Source: a bacterium (GTDB lineage Bacteria; UBA9089; UBA9088; JAGUXG01). From it: a stretch of 11,486 nt of DNA. The stretch's first letter is position 1. The number at the start of each line of letters is the position of its first letter. Under the pieces are notes generated by a model. It did not search any database and was not told where the DNA came from. It was given only the letters and a program-made list of their open reading frames with translations. The stretch spans positions 1 to 11,486 of the forward strand of contig JASEHO010000040.1 of the NCBI GenBank assembly GCA_030018505.1, written 5' to 3'. Both the position numbers and the translations under genes were made by a program. Shown here one piece after another: positions 1-6,531 of this stretch.

Positions 1-57
1 AAAACCTTAAGTTATGAATGATGTTGAGGTGTGTTTTTTGGGGTGAACTTCTGTTAT

Positions 58-74
58 AAACAAGAGTGAACCAT
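58..74. repeat. 17-nt dispersed repeat, copy 1
   Basis: The 17-mer AAACAAGAGTGAACCAT occurs here, just downstream of the last methyltransferase gene, and again exactly at 6140-6156 in the large gene-free spacer. The shorter string TTATAAACAA precedes and overlaps this copy and recurs near 6225 beside the second one. Both sites are outside genes. It may be the conserved end of a dispersed intergenic repeat family. Two copies in 11 kb are only suggestive. Confidence 0.4.
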
Positions 75-87
75 CCGAAGAATTTCC

Positions 88-738
88 CTATTCTTTAGTT
101 GCTTCTATGCTCCACCTTGAGTAGATATAAGAGAATCCTTCTGGATATAATCTCTCTTCTGCCTCTATATTACCTATAGTCCAGTTTGAAAACAACCCTT
201 TTATCTCATCATAAGAAAAGAAGTGCTGAGGAAGGTTTTTTTCCACATCTCCTGGAATAAGAAAGGTGTTTTCCTCAATCTCCCTGCCTTTGCCATAGTC
301 AGAATCTCTTGTTGACCGCAGAGAAAAGAAGACCTTCCCTTTCTTTTTAAGCACCCTCCTTGTCTCTTTTTCTGCCCTTTTTATATCGTCTAATAAAAGA
401 TGATCAAGGACTCCAAAGAGGAGAAGACCATCAAATAGTCCATCTTTATAAGGAAGATTGGTGCAGGATGCTTGCTGTAAGTAAGCAGAGAATCCTTCTT
501 TTTTGAGAGACTGCCTTGCCATTACCAAAGATTTGCTTGATATATCTACGCCGTGTGCAGTCAAGCCATTTTTGGCAAAGAAAAGGATATGCCTTCCGTT
601 TCCACAGCCAGAGTCCAAAACCAGTGTTTTTTCAGCAAAACAACACCTCTTTGTCCATCTTATTACAGCCTCAGATGGCCACCACATCACATACCTTTTA
701 TCCTTATAAAACCTATCCCACTCCCTCTTCCATTTCAT
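88..738 (-). CDS. class I SAM-dependent methyltransferase, substrate unknown
   Basis: The 216-residue protein has the class I Rossmann methyltransferase signature. The glycine-rich SAM loop VLDSGCGNGRH lies at residues 40-50, the acidic residue that usually contacts the SAM ribose is in HGVDIS (D65), and a motif LPYKDGLFDGLLLFGVLDHL lies around 95-114. Length and motif order fit small soluble Methyltransf_11/25-type enzymes, and nothing reveals the acceptor. It is the last gene of the gatC-to-methyltransferase chain. Its ATG overlaps the TGA of the truncated upstream copy (ATGA). Residues 1-82 are repeated almost exactly in that fragment, differing only at residue 5 (Arg here, Lys there) with one silent change beside it. 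Before the 254-bp duplication this gene presumably overlapped the end of the HD-GYP gene directly, as the fragment does now. Confidence 0.85.
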   Translation of the reverse strand: MKWKREWDRFYKDKRYVMWWPSEAVIRWTKRCCFAEKTLVLDSGCGNGRHILFFAKNGLTAHGVDISSKSLVMARQSLKKEGFSAYLQQASCTNLPYKDGLFDGLLLFGVLDHLLLDDIKRAEKETRRVLKKKGKVFFSLRSTRDSDYGKGREIEENTFLIPGDVEKNLPQHFFSYDEIKGLFSNWTIGNIEAEERLYPEGFSYIYSRWSIEATKE

Positions 739-1004
739 TGCTCAGCACCTTCTTTTTTGAGAGACTGCCTTGCCATTACCAAAGATTTGCTTGATATATC
801 TACGCCGTGTGCAGTCAAGCCATTTTTGGCAAAGAAAAGGATATGCCTTCCGTTTCCACAGCCAGAGTCCAAAACCAGTGTTTTTTCAGCAAAACAACAC
901 CTCTTTGTCCATCTTATTACAGCCTCAGATGGCCACCACATCACATACCTTTTATCCTTATAAAACCTATCCCACTCCTTTTTCCATTTCATTGCTCAGC
1001 ACCT
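494..1004. repeat. 254-bp direct tandem duplication
   Basis: Bases 494-747 and 748-1001 are the same 254-bp unit in tandem, and the first 3 bases (CCT) recur at 1002-1004. I read both units through and found two mismatches, 725/979 and 727/981, both near one edge. Each unit holds the first 82 codons of the downstream methyltransferase plus the last few bases of the HD-GYP gene. The period is not a multiple of three, so the duplicated piece reads out of frame into a stop and does not fuse with the full copy. Confidence 0.95.
735..992 (-). pseudogene. truncated duplicate of the class I methyltransferase (residues 1-82)
   Basis: This 85-codon frame repeats the first 82 residues of the downstream 216-residue methyltransferase, including the SAM loop and the HGVDIS motif, then adds AEQ and stops at the junction with the next repeat unit. 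It lacks the rest of the Rossmann fold and the substrate-binding half, so it is unlikely to be an enzyme alone. Its ATG lies inside the 3' end of HD-GYP copy A (26-nt overlap), which is probably the original junction between regulator and methyltransferase. Its TGA overlaps the ATG of the full gene, so it may still be translated as a coupling leader. It differs from the full copy at residue 5 (Lys for Arg). Confidence 0.85.
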
Positions 1005-2016
1005 CCAAAAATGCTATAACAACCTTTGGGTCAAACTGGCTTCCTGAACACCTTTTAATCTCCTCTATGGCATGTTCTTTTGATAGAGCCTTTCTGTATG
1101 ACCTATCCCTGGTCATTGCCTCAAAGCTATCTGCGACAGCCAAGATTCTTGCCCCTAAGGGAATCATATCTCCTGAGAGCTTATCCGGGTATCCTGTGCC
1201 ATCAAACCTCTCGTGGTGGTGGCGGATTATCGGTAGGAAGGTAATAAAGGTTAAATGTTTGAGTATCTCCTCGCTCTTTTCTGGGTGTTTTCGCACCTCC
1301 TCCCATTCTTTTTCATCAAGTAGCCCTGGTTTATTGAGAATGCCATCAGGCATAGCCATTTTTCCAAGGTCATGGAGAAGGGCTGACTGGAATATTTTCT
1401 TTATTTCATAAAAGGGTAGTCCCATCTTTTCTGCTATCCTTTTGGCATAATTGGCTACTATATCTGAATGGCTCTTGGTGTAAGGATCCCTTGCCTCTAA
1501 TGCCTCGGCTAAACTCTTTATTGTCTCTATGTAGGCCTTGCTTAGCTCCTCATTCAGCTTCTTAATCTTCTTCATCATCTTCTCCAGCTCTATGTTCTGT
1601 GTCTGGACTTCTTGATACAGCCTTTTGTTCTCTAATGCTTTCTCCTGTTCCCATAGACACTTATCGGTAGCCTTCTTAAGAGCCTTTAGATCTACTGGTT
1701 TGATGAAGAAGTCTGCTGCACCCAATTTCAAAGCTCTTATAGCATTATCCAAGGAGGAGTGTCCAGTAATGACAATAATTGCTGTCTCTGTAAACTCCTT
1801 TTTTACCTCCTCTATCAGATTGAGCCCATTTACATCCGGCAGTTTTATATCAAGAAGGATAAGGTCAGGCAGGCTTCTCTTGAGCAGGTTCTTTGCCTCT
1901 TTCCCAGAGAAGGCAACACTTACAGCGAGCCCAGAGTTTTCCATGATAGCAGTAAAGGTTCTTACCAAATCCTGATCATCCTCAATAATCAATATCTTCT
2001 TTGCTGATGAATTCAT
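967..2016 (-). CDS. response regulator with HD-GYP c-di-GMP phosphodiesterase domain, copy A
   Basis: The 349-residue protein is RpfG-like. The receiver domain (about 6-120) has the acidic pocket E12/D13/D14, the phosphoacceptor D56 in DLILLD, T84 and K106 in FFIKP. A charged segment, probably coiled coil, spans about 122-165. The HD-GYP domain follows, with HDLGK (H215, D216, K219), KHPE at about 243, HHHER at 266-270 and DGTGYP at 272-277. All hallmark residues of an active HD-GYP phosphodiesterase are present, so it should hydrolyse c-di-GMP under control of an unknown sensor kinase. No DNA-binding domain is seen. Start 2016 is backed by GGAG five bases upstream, overlapping the TAG stop of the endonuclease gene. 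It is nearly identical to copy B at 3727-4794. Its 3' end overlaps the methyltransferase fragment and ends in EKGVG. Confidence 0.93.
   Translation of the reverse strand: MNSSAKKILIIEDDQDLVRTFTAIMENSGLAVSVAFSGKEAKNLLKRSLPDLILLDIKLPDVNGLNLIEEVKKEFTETAIIVITGHSSLDNAIRALKLGAADFFIKPVDLKALKKATDKCLWEQEKALENKRLYQEVQTQNIELEKMMKKIKKLNEELSKAYIETIKSLAEALEARDPYTKSHSDIVANYAKRIAEKMGLPFYEIKKIFQSALLHDLGKMAMPDGILNKPGLLDEKEWEEVRKHPEKSEEILKHLTFITFLPIIRHHHERFDGTGYPDKLSGDMIPLGARILAVADSFEAMTRDRSYRKALSKEHAIEEIKRCSGSQFDPKVVIAFLEVLSNEMEKGVG
980..2012. repeat. ~1.03 kb direct repeat, copy A (HD-GYP gene)
   Basis: This stretch aligns without gaps to 3752-4784 at a constant offset of 2772. From 1016 to 2012 I see one difference, C1292 versus T4064, giving Arg versus Gln. 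From 980 to 1015 there are five (994, 1005, 1013, 1014, 1015). The repeat covers almost the whole regulator gene and encloses the restriction-modification genes. Confidence 0.95.
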
Positions 2017-2024
2017 AGTATCTC

Positions 2025-2855
2025 CTATAAGGTTGTTTGAAAGACAAGAAAATAACCATTAAAATGGTGCTTGATTTTGAAAATGCCAAATTGTTTCATT
2101 GCTCTTTTTCCAAACACCATTTCAGATTTTTTCAAAATATCTTTTTCTTCCTCATCATTACAACAGGGCAAAACAAGATTTAGGGTATTATTCTTAATCT
2201 CTGGATACTTCTTTAGATTTAAGATATTTCCCTCGGCTTTTACTTCGGTCATTATCCTGAATCTTAATTTTACAGATGCTTTTTCTACATTCCGGACCTT
2301 GCTGAAGTTTTCTTGCTTTGAAAATATTGAAAGAAGGGTTTGTTTTAATTCTTCAGAGATTTCCTTTTCACTTTCTTTTAATCTTTCTTCTAATACTTGC
2401 GAAAAAGATTGCCTAATCAAATTTTCAATAGCGATGGTCTCAAAAAAACTTCCATAGACGAGACAAACCTTTATGTCTCCCCCCTTTCTTCCTCTTACAA
2501 GATAAAAAACATCTCTTGTGGGCAAAGAAAAAATATCATTGCCTGCTGTTTCCATTTGTTGTTTTATAATACTGCTCTCTCCTGTAATAATATCCTCTAT
2601 TTTTTTACTTTTAGAAGGAATTGTTGAATTAAAAGAGGAAACAGTGTAAGAATTGCTATCCTTCAATTCAATCAATTCGCCACCTGTAAATATTTTTCTG
2701 TCTTTGTTAAGACGAATGGCTAAGTCTGGAAATACACCATTATTTTTACAAGACAACAACTTTTTGTCAAAGGGAAATTGGTCTAACCTCTTGACTTCTC
2801 TCAAAAGGTGTTTTTGCAAAACAATTGAACTGAAGAAATGATAGATAGAATACAT
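2025..2855 (-). CDS. putative type II restriction endonuclease (PD-(D/E)XK)
   Basis: I do not recognise the 276-residue protein as a named endonuclease. The call rests on context and a catalytic pattern. It starts two bases after the stop of a DNA methyltransferase, and it holds VFPDLAIRL with P43-D44 followed by GGELIELK with E63 and K65. That is the D-X18-E-X-K spacing of PD-(D/E)XK nucleases. The remainder is Lys/Glu-rich with no membrane segment. It would cut DNA at the site its partner protects. Order is methyltransferase first, endonuclease second, with no controller gene, so protection would be made before cutting activity. Its TAG stop overlaps the Shine-Dalgarno of the next gene. Specificity is unknown. 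Confidence 0.7.
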   Translation of the reverse strand: MYSIYHFFSSIVLQKHLLREVKRLDQFPFDKKLLSCKNNGVFPDLAIRLNKDRKIFTGGELIELKDSNSYTVSSFNSTIPSKSKKIEDIITGESSIIKQQMETAGNDIFSLPTRDVFYLVRGRKGGDIKVCLVYGSFFETIAIENLIRQSFSQVLEERLKESEKEISEELKQTLLSIFSKQENFSKVRNVEKASVKLRFRIMTEVKAEGNILNLKKYPEIKNNTLNLVLPCCNDEEEKDILKKSEMVFGKRAMKQFGIFKIKHHFNGYFLVFQTTL

Positions 2856-2857
2856 TC

Positions 2858-3730
2858 TTATCCAAACAAGCTTAAAGTCTCTCCTTTTTTATGGATGGCA
2901 CAAGCAGAATTAAAGTTCCATATTGCCTTTAAGTTCTCAGTATAAACATAGTCCCTATGGAATCGCAAGACACTATCTGCCTTTTGAATCTTTATCATCC
3001 GATTCTCAATGATCTTTACATTTTCTGAGGAAATCTCCATACCGACAGATTTTCTGCCGAGTTGTTCGGCAACGACCAGTGTAGTTCCTGTGCCTGCGAA
3101 TGGATCTAATACAGTATCCCCAATTTTTGTTGAGGAAAGAATGATTCTCAACAACAAAGCGATTGGCGCTTGCTGTTTATGGAATCGCTGTCCATTATCT
3201 TTTCTGATTGCTTCATCGCCAGCAAAATAGCCTGAGGTTAATTCTCGGATATCATCCCATACATCTGTCAGATATATGCCATTCTCTCTTTCGTATTTAT
3301 AATTAGGTGGTAACGGCAGAGAGACTCTCAAACGATTAAAAACCCTTGGCTTGCCCTTTTTAGTAGCAAAAGCAATAATTTGAAATTGTTTTCCAAATTT
3401 ATTAGAGCAAGGGACAGCAGATGTCTTCTTTTTCCAAATGATCAAATTTTGAAAAGTCCAACCTGATTCACGAAGAGATTGGAGCACAAACTCTGTGTTT
3501 TTTTCTCTCTGCATAAAATAAATTGCGCCACCATCAGATGTTGACTCATAAATTTTTTGACAAACATTCTTCATTATTTGCCAGTATTCTTGCTTTGGTA
3601 AATTATCATTCCACTCTGTATACTCTTTGTCTTGATTAAAAGGCGGGTCCAAAAAGGTTAAATCAACTTGTTCAGTAAGATTGAAAAGGATTTTCAAGCA
3701 ATCACCTTGAATTATTCTATAATTATTCAT
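2858..3730 (-). CDS. DNA methyltransferase of a type II restriction-modification system (beta-class order)
   Basis: The 290-residue protein has catalytic motif IV DPPF (28-31) near the N terminus and the SAM-binding motif DPFAGTGTT (209-217) near the C terminus, with the presumed target-recognition region between. That order is the beta class, and DPPF favours N6-adenine methylation, although N4-cytosine cannot be excluded. HKQQAPIALLLRIILSS (184-200) before motif I is also typical. The ATG overlaps the TGA of HD-GYP copy B (ATGA) and the TAA is two bases from the endonuclease start, so all three are likely on one message with coupled translation. It protects host DNA from the adjacent endonuclease. 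The recognition site is not predictable here. Confidence 0.9.
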   Translation of the reverse strand: MNNYRIIQGDCLKILFNLTEQVDLTFLDPPFNQDKEYTEWNDNLPKQEYWQIMKNVCQKIYESTSDGGAIYFMQREKNTEFVLQSLRESGWTFQNLIIWKKKTSAVPCSNKFGKQFQIIAFATKKGKPRVFNRLRVSLPLPPNYKYERENGIYLTDVWDDIRELTSGYFAGDEAIRKDNGQRFHKQQAPIALLLRIILSSTKIGDTVLDPFAGTGTTLVVAEQLGRKSVGMEISSENVKIIENRMIKIQKADSVLRFHRDYVYTENLKAIWNFNSACAIHKKGETLSLFG

Positions 3731-4794
3731 AGCTTTTCCATCTCCTTCTCCTTTTCCATTTCATTACTCAGCACCTTCAAAAATATCATAACAACCTTTG
3801 GGTCAAACTGGCTTCCTGAACACCTTTTAATCTCCTCTATGGCATGTTCTTTTGATAGAGCCTTTCTGTATGACCTATCCCTGGTCATTGCCTCAAAGCT
3901 ATCTGCGACAGCCAAGATTCTTGCCCCTAAGGGAATCATATCTCCTGAGAGCTTATCCGGGTATCCTGTGCCATCAAACCTCTCGTGGTGGTGGCGGATT
4001 ATCGGTAGGAAGGTAATAAAGGTTAAATGTTTGAGTATCTCCTCGCTCTTTTCTGGGTGTTTTTGCACCTCCTCCCATTCTTTTTCATCAAGTAGCCCTG
4101 GTTTATTGAGAATGCCATCAGGCATAGCCATTTTTCCAAGGTCATGGAGAAGGGCTGACTGGAATATTTTCTTTATTTCATAAAAGGGTAGTCCCATCTT
4201 TTCTGCTATCCTTTTGGCATAATTGGCTACTATATCTGAATGGCTCTTGGTGTAAGGATCCCTTGCCTCTAATGCCTCGGCTAAACTCTTTATTGTCTCT
4301 ATGTAGGCCTTGCTTAGCTCCTCATTCAGCTTCTTAATCTTCTTCATCATCTTCTCCAGCTCTATGTTCTGTGTCTGGACTTCTTGATACAGCCTTTTGT
4401 TCTCTAATGCTTTCTCCTGTTCCCATAGACACTTATCGGTAGCCTTCTTAAGAGCCTTTAGATCTACTGGTTTGATGAAGAAGTCTGCTGCACCCAATTT
4501 CAAAGCTCTTATAGCATTATCCAAGGAGGAGTGTCCAGTAATGACAATAATTGCTGTCTCTGTAAACTCCTTTTTTACCTCCTCTATCAGATTGAGCCCA
4601 TTTACATCCGGCAGTTTTATATCAAGAAGGATAAGGTCAGGCAGGCTTCTCTTGAGCAGGTTCTTTGCCTCTTTCCCAGAGAAGGCAACACTTACAGCGA
4701 GCCCAGAGTTTTCCATGATAGCAGTAAAGGTTCTTACCAAATCCTGATCATCCTCAATAATCAATATCTTCTTTGCTGATGAATATTTGTTCAT
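3727..4794 (-). CDS. response regulator with HD-GYP c-di-GMP phosphodiesterase domain, copy B
   Basis: This 355-residue protein matches copy A across the receiver, linker and HD-GYP domains. It has the same phosphoacceptor (D58 here), HDLGK and DGTGYP motifs. It differs by an N-terminal MNKYSS in place of MNSS, one internal change (Gln for Arg in EEVQKHPE), a few changes near residue 336, and a longer charged tail EKEKEMEKL. The tail is encoded by short repeats of GGAGAAGGAG-like sequence that run into the methyltransferase start (ATGA overlap). The 5' end overlaps the end of the ATP-grasp gene by 41 nt, probably the ancestral junction. A purine-rich GGGGGTGAT lies somewhat far upstream, so translation may depend on coupling. 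Both copies look functional, doubling the dose of this predicted c-di-GMP hydrolase. Confidence 0.93.
   Translation of the reverse strand: MNKYSSAKKILIIEDDQDLVRTFTAIMENSGLAVSVAFSGKEAKNLLKRSLPDLILLDIKLPDVNGLNLIEEVKKEFTETAIIVITGHSSLDNAIRALKLGAADFFIKPVDLKALKKATDKCLWEQEKALENKRLYQEVQTQNIELEKMMKKIKKLNEELSKAYIETIKSLAEALEARDPYTKSHSDIVANYAKRIAEKMGLPFYEIKKIFQSALLHDLGKMAMPDGILNKPGLLDEKEWEEVQKHPEKSEEILKHLTFITFLPIIRHHHERFDGTGYPDKLSGDMIPLGARILAVADSFEAMTRDRSYRKALSKEHAIEEIKRCSGSQFDPKVVMIFLKVLSNEMEKEKEMEKL
3752..4784. repeat. ~1.03 kb direct repeat, copy B (HD-GYP gene)
   Basis: Partner of 980-2012. The match stops at 4784, where copy B has ATATTTG and copy A has TTC before the start codon. At the other side it fades through five mismatches over 36 bases and ends at 3752, beside the methyltransferase start. 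The two copies are direct, so recombination between them would remove 2772 bp with the restriction-modification genes and leave one intact regulator. Confidence 0.95.
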
Positions 4795-5692
4795 AATATC
4801 TGAGCATTATCACCCCCTCTTTAATCTTTGCTCTCTTTGGAGGCATCCCTGATAAGAGAGCCACCAAATTTTCCAATATCCTTGCCCCTGCTTTTTCAGA
4901 TAAAGCAAAACCACCTGCCAGTCTTGGGTTTATCTCTGTAAAATATGGTTCCTTCTCTTTCCAAAAACACTGAATATTAGATGGACCTGTAATCTTTAGT
5001 GTCTCGGCTATCTTTTTTGCTAGTCTTTCAATCTCCTTATTCCTTTCTACTATCCCTTTTACTGAAACCCCGGATTCTGTAGCCAACCTCTTTCTTGGCA
5101 CAAGGCTTATTACCTTTCCTTTCCAATCAGACAAAAGGTCTATAGTAAACTCCTCTCCACAAATATACTCTTGCCAGATACAATCCTTTTTTCTCTTTGA
5201 AAAGAAGAGAAAAGCCTCTTTATCTTCTATCTTCTGGATGCCCTTTCCGCCCCTTCCAAACCTTGGTTTCATCACCACTGGATACCCTTGGGGAACCCCA
5301 TCTATTCCTGTAAGTGGGGTAGGGATGCCATTGGCTTTGAAAAATTTATAGGTAAGCCACTTATCACAGCAGGTCTCAACTGCCTTCTCCTCTATAACTA
5401 TTAGCCTTATTCCCTTTTCTTCAAAACTGCTTCTATTTCTTGCCAGAACCCGTATCTCTTCATCTACAGCAGGCAAAATAGCATCTACTTTTTCTTTTTT
5501 GCAAATCTCCTTTAGCTTGCCAATGAAATTAGGCTCTTCTGCCTTTGGTATGACATAGCCTTTATCTTGAGTAAATAATCCAAAGGATAAGGGGTCAGAA
5601 TCTACGGCTATCACCCTTACTCCCAGATCTTTTAATCCAACAAGCACAGGGGCTGAGGCTAAAGAACCGCTGCCTGTCCGCAGTATAGTCAT
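4754..5692 (-). CDS. ATP-grasp ligase, CarB/PylC-like, substrate unknown
   Basis: The 312-residue protein has an N-terminal pre-ATP-grasp Rossmann-like domain (TGSGSLASAPVLVGLKDLG at 6-24). The ATP-grasp fold follows: VVMKPRFGRGGKG at 139-151 with K142 and the flexible glycine loop, WQEYICGEEFTID at 173-185, and the metal-binding EINPRLAGG at 253-261. These are features of carbamoyl-phosphate-synthase-like ATP-grasp enzymes, which form an acyl phosphate and then an amide or peptide bond. It is about a third the length of CarB, so it is not CarB. Its ATG overlaps the gatC stop (ATGA). Its last 12 or so codons are read from the 5' part of the HD-GYP gene in another frame. No biosynthetic partners lie nearby, so the product cannot be named. 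Confidence 0.85.
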   Translation of the reverse strand: MTILRTGSGSLASAPVLVGLKDLGVRVIAVDSDPLSFGLFTQDKGYVIPKAEEPNFIGKLKEICKKEKVDAILPAVDEEIRVLARNRSSFEEKGIRLIVIEEKAVETCCDKWLTYKFFKANGIPTPLTGIDGVPQGYPVVMKPRFGRGGKGIQKIEDKEAFLFFSKRKKDCIWQEYICGEEFTIDLLSDWKGKVISLVPRKRLATESGVSVKGIVERNKEIERLAKKIAETLKITGPSNIQCFWKEKEPYFTEINPRLAGGFALSEKAGARILENLVALLSGMPPKRAKIKEGVIMLRYYEQIFISKEDIDY

Positions 5693-5973
5693 TCTATTAT
5701 CTTTGGCACAACAAAGAGGCCATCCCTTATATTCTCCGAGAAACTGGTAACCTCAGATAGCTCAAGCCCTTTTTCTACCTTGTCTTCTCTCATTTCCATC
5801 CTCTCTTTTTCAATGGAAAATAGCGGACATACCTTATCTACATTCAATTCACTAAGCTTTGAAACATAGTCCAGAATAGCTGTGAGCTGATTGCTGAATC
5901 TTTCTTCCTCTTTCTCTGATAGACAGAGATTGGCCAACCGTGCAACCTTTTGGACATCTTCTTTCTTTAGCAT
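5689..5973 (-). CDS. gatC: Asp-tRNA(Asn)/Glu-tRNA(Gln) amidotransferase subunit C
   Basis: The 94-residue protein matches the GatC family in length and pattern. KEDVQKVARLANLCLSEKE at the start, FSNQLTAILDYVSKLSELN in the middle helix and FVVPKIIE at the end are the conserved elements. GatC is the small subunit that holds GatA and GatB together in the transamidase that makes Gln-tRNA(Gln) and/or Asn-tRNA(Asn). gatA and gatB are not adjacent; the next gene, joined by an ATGA overlap, is an ATP-grasp ligase. It is the first gene of the tightly packed chain down to position 88. I see no strong Shine-Dalgarno or convincing -35/-10 pair upstream. Confidence 0.95.
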   Translation of the reverse strand: MLKKEDVQKVARLANLCLSEKEEERFSNQLTAILDYVSKLSELNVDKVCPLFSIEKERMEMREDKVEKGLELSEVTSFSENIRDGLFVVPKIIE

Positions 5974-6078
5974 AGGTTATGGGTTAATCATCTAACAATA
6001 AAGTATCCATGAACGCTAAAAAACAGGAGCAGATCTCTGAAGTCTAAGTGTAATTCCATTGTCGGTGATGAATATCTG

Positions 6079-6117
6079 AATTTCGAATTTCTTTCTAATT
6101 TCCAATTTCTAATTTCC
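6079..6117. repeat. heptanucleotide tandem repeat AATTTCY
   Basis: AATTTCG and AATTTCT are followed by a 4-base break (TTCT), then AATTTCC, AATTTCT, AATTTCC. Five near-identical 7-base units lie in the gatC upstream spacer. The period of seven recurs in other spacers of this window with different unit sequences. Confidence 0.7.
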
Positions 6118-6139
6118 ATTTTTTAACCTTTAATCTTTC

Positions 6140-6156
6140 AAACAAGAGTGAACCAT
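6140..6156. repeat. 17-nt dispersed repeat, copy 2
   Basis: Exact second copy of AAACAAGAGTGAACCAT seen at 58-74, in the same orientation, inside the gene-free spacer. Flanking bases do not align well beyond the 17-mer. Confidence 0.4.
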
Positions 6157-6462
6157 TCCAAATTTTGCTGGTTGTATCTGTCTTTAGATTCTCTTGTTGT
6201 TTTTGTCATGGTCAAACTGATTGCTTATAAACAAAGGTATTGCTTATGGACACCACTATGGGTGCGTATGGCAGGGTAGTCTTCAGGAAAGATATAAAAG
6301 TAGCCATAGCAAATGTTATTGGCTTTTAGATGTATTTGCTTTTTTAAGAAGGAAATAGTATGTGGTTCCGAGGCAGGTTCTGGTATCCTTACCTTAATTT
6401 TGGTAACTATTTACCCATCTAAAAGTGAAGCAAGAACCAGGTAAAAATGGAATTCATTGCAA

Positions 6463-6490
6463 AATTATCAATTATCAATTAGCAATTAAC
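6463..6490. repeat. heptanucleotide tandem repeat AATTATC-type
   Basis: Four consecutive 7-base units: AATTATC, AATTATC, AATTAGC, AATTAAC. The last two supply the left arm of the 12-bp inverted repeat ending at 6531. Confidence 0.7.
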
Positions 6491-6531
6491 AATGAAAAAG
6501 AGGAATAATTTTAAGATGCTAATTGCTAATT
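6477..6531. repeat. 12-bp perfect inverted repeat
   Basis: AATTAGCAATTA at 6477-6488 is the exact reverse complement of TAATTGCTAATT at 6520-6531, with 31 bases between. It is AT-rich (two G/C pairs), so as RNA the stem would be weak. Both arms are made from heptad repeat units. It lies downstream of rpsC but has no clear U-tract. Confidence 0.6.

Larger units (their letters stand above)
2013..3751. mobile_element. restriction-modification module inserted between long direct repeats
   Basis: The segment unique to this locus between the two HD-GYP copies holds only the DNA methyltransferase and the putative endonuclease, plus the altered 3' end of copy B and the 5' end of copy A. It has no transposase, integrase or terminal inverted repeats that I can see. 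The endonuclease gene looks AT-richer than its neighbours: two 60-base samples (2041-2100 and 2341-2400) each hold 16 G/C, against 25 of 60 in the repeat at 1021-1080. Known precedent: restriction-modification units inserted with a long duplication of the target. Transfer is inferred. Confidence 0.65.

Noticed and set aside
1..87. Terminator after the last methyltransferase
   Set aside because: The best fold pairs GGTTCACTCTTG with CAGAAGTTCACC using several mismatches and lacks a U-tract, so I do not call it.
494..1004. CRISPR array or mobile-element terminal repeats as an explanation of the repeats here
   Set aside because: Only two units of 254 bp, coding in nature, with no spacers; an ordinary tandem duplication explains them.
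770..1411. 213-codon plus-strand frame, and similar plus-strand frames opposite the HD-GYP genes (3668-4183, 4397-4747, 1625-1975)
   Set aside because: They are antisense shadows of the HD-GYP and methyltransferase genes. They recur only because the underlying DNA is duplicated, and they resemble no protein family.
2013..3751. Transposon or integron carrying the restriction-modification genes
   Set aside because: No transposase, integrase, terminal inverted repeats or short target-site duplications are visible; the only flanking repeats are the long gene copies.
5974..6245. Promoter for gatC
   Set aside because: Candidates such as TTGACC near 6214 lack an acceptable -10 at 16-18 bases. Nothing strong enough to annotate.
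6296..6328. Imperfect hairpin AAAAG..AGCCA/TGGCTTTT
   Set aside because: Needs a bulge, is short and is not placed after a gene; likely chance in AT-rich DNA.
6246..6329. 27-codon plus-strand frame (starts MDTTMGAYGR) with AAAGG upstream, and a second short frame at 6360 in the same phase
   Set aside because: Too short, interrupted by stops, no recognisable family, and the only plus-strand candidates in the window. It could be a decayed coding remnant but cannot be supported.
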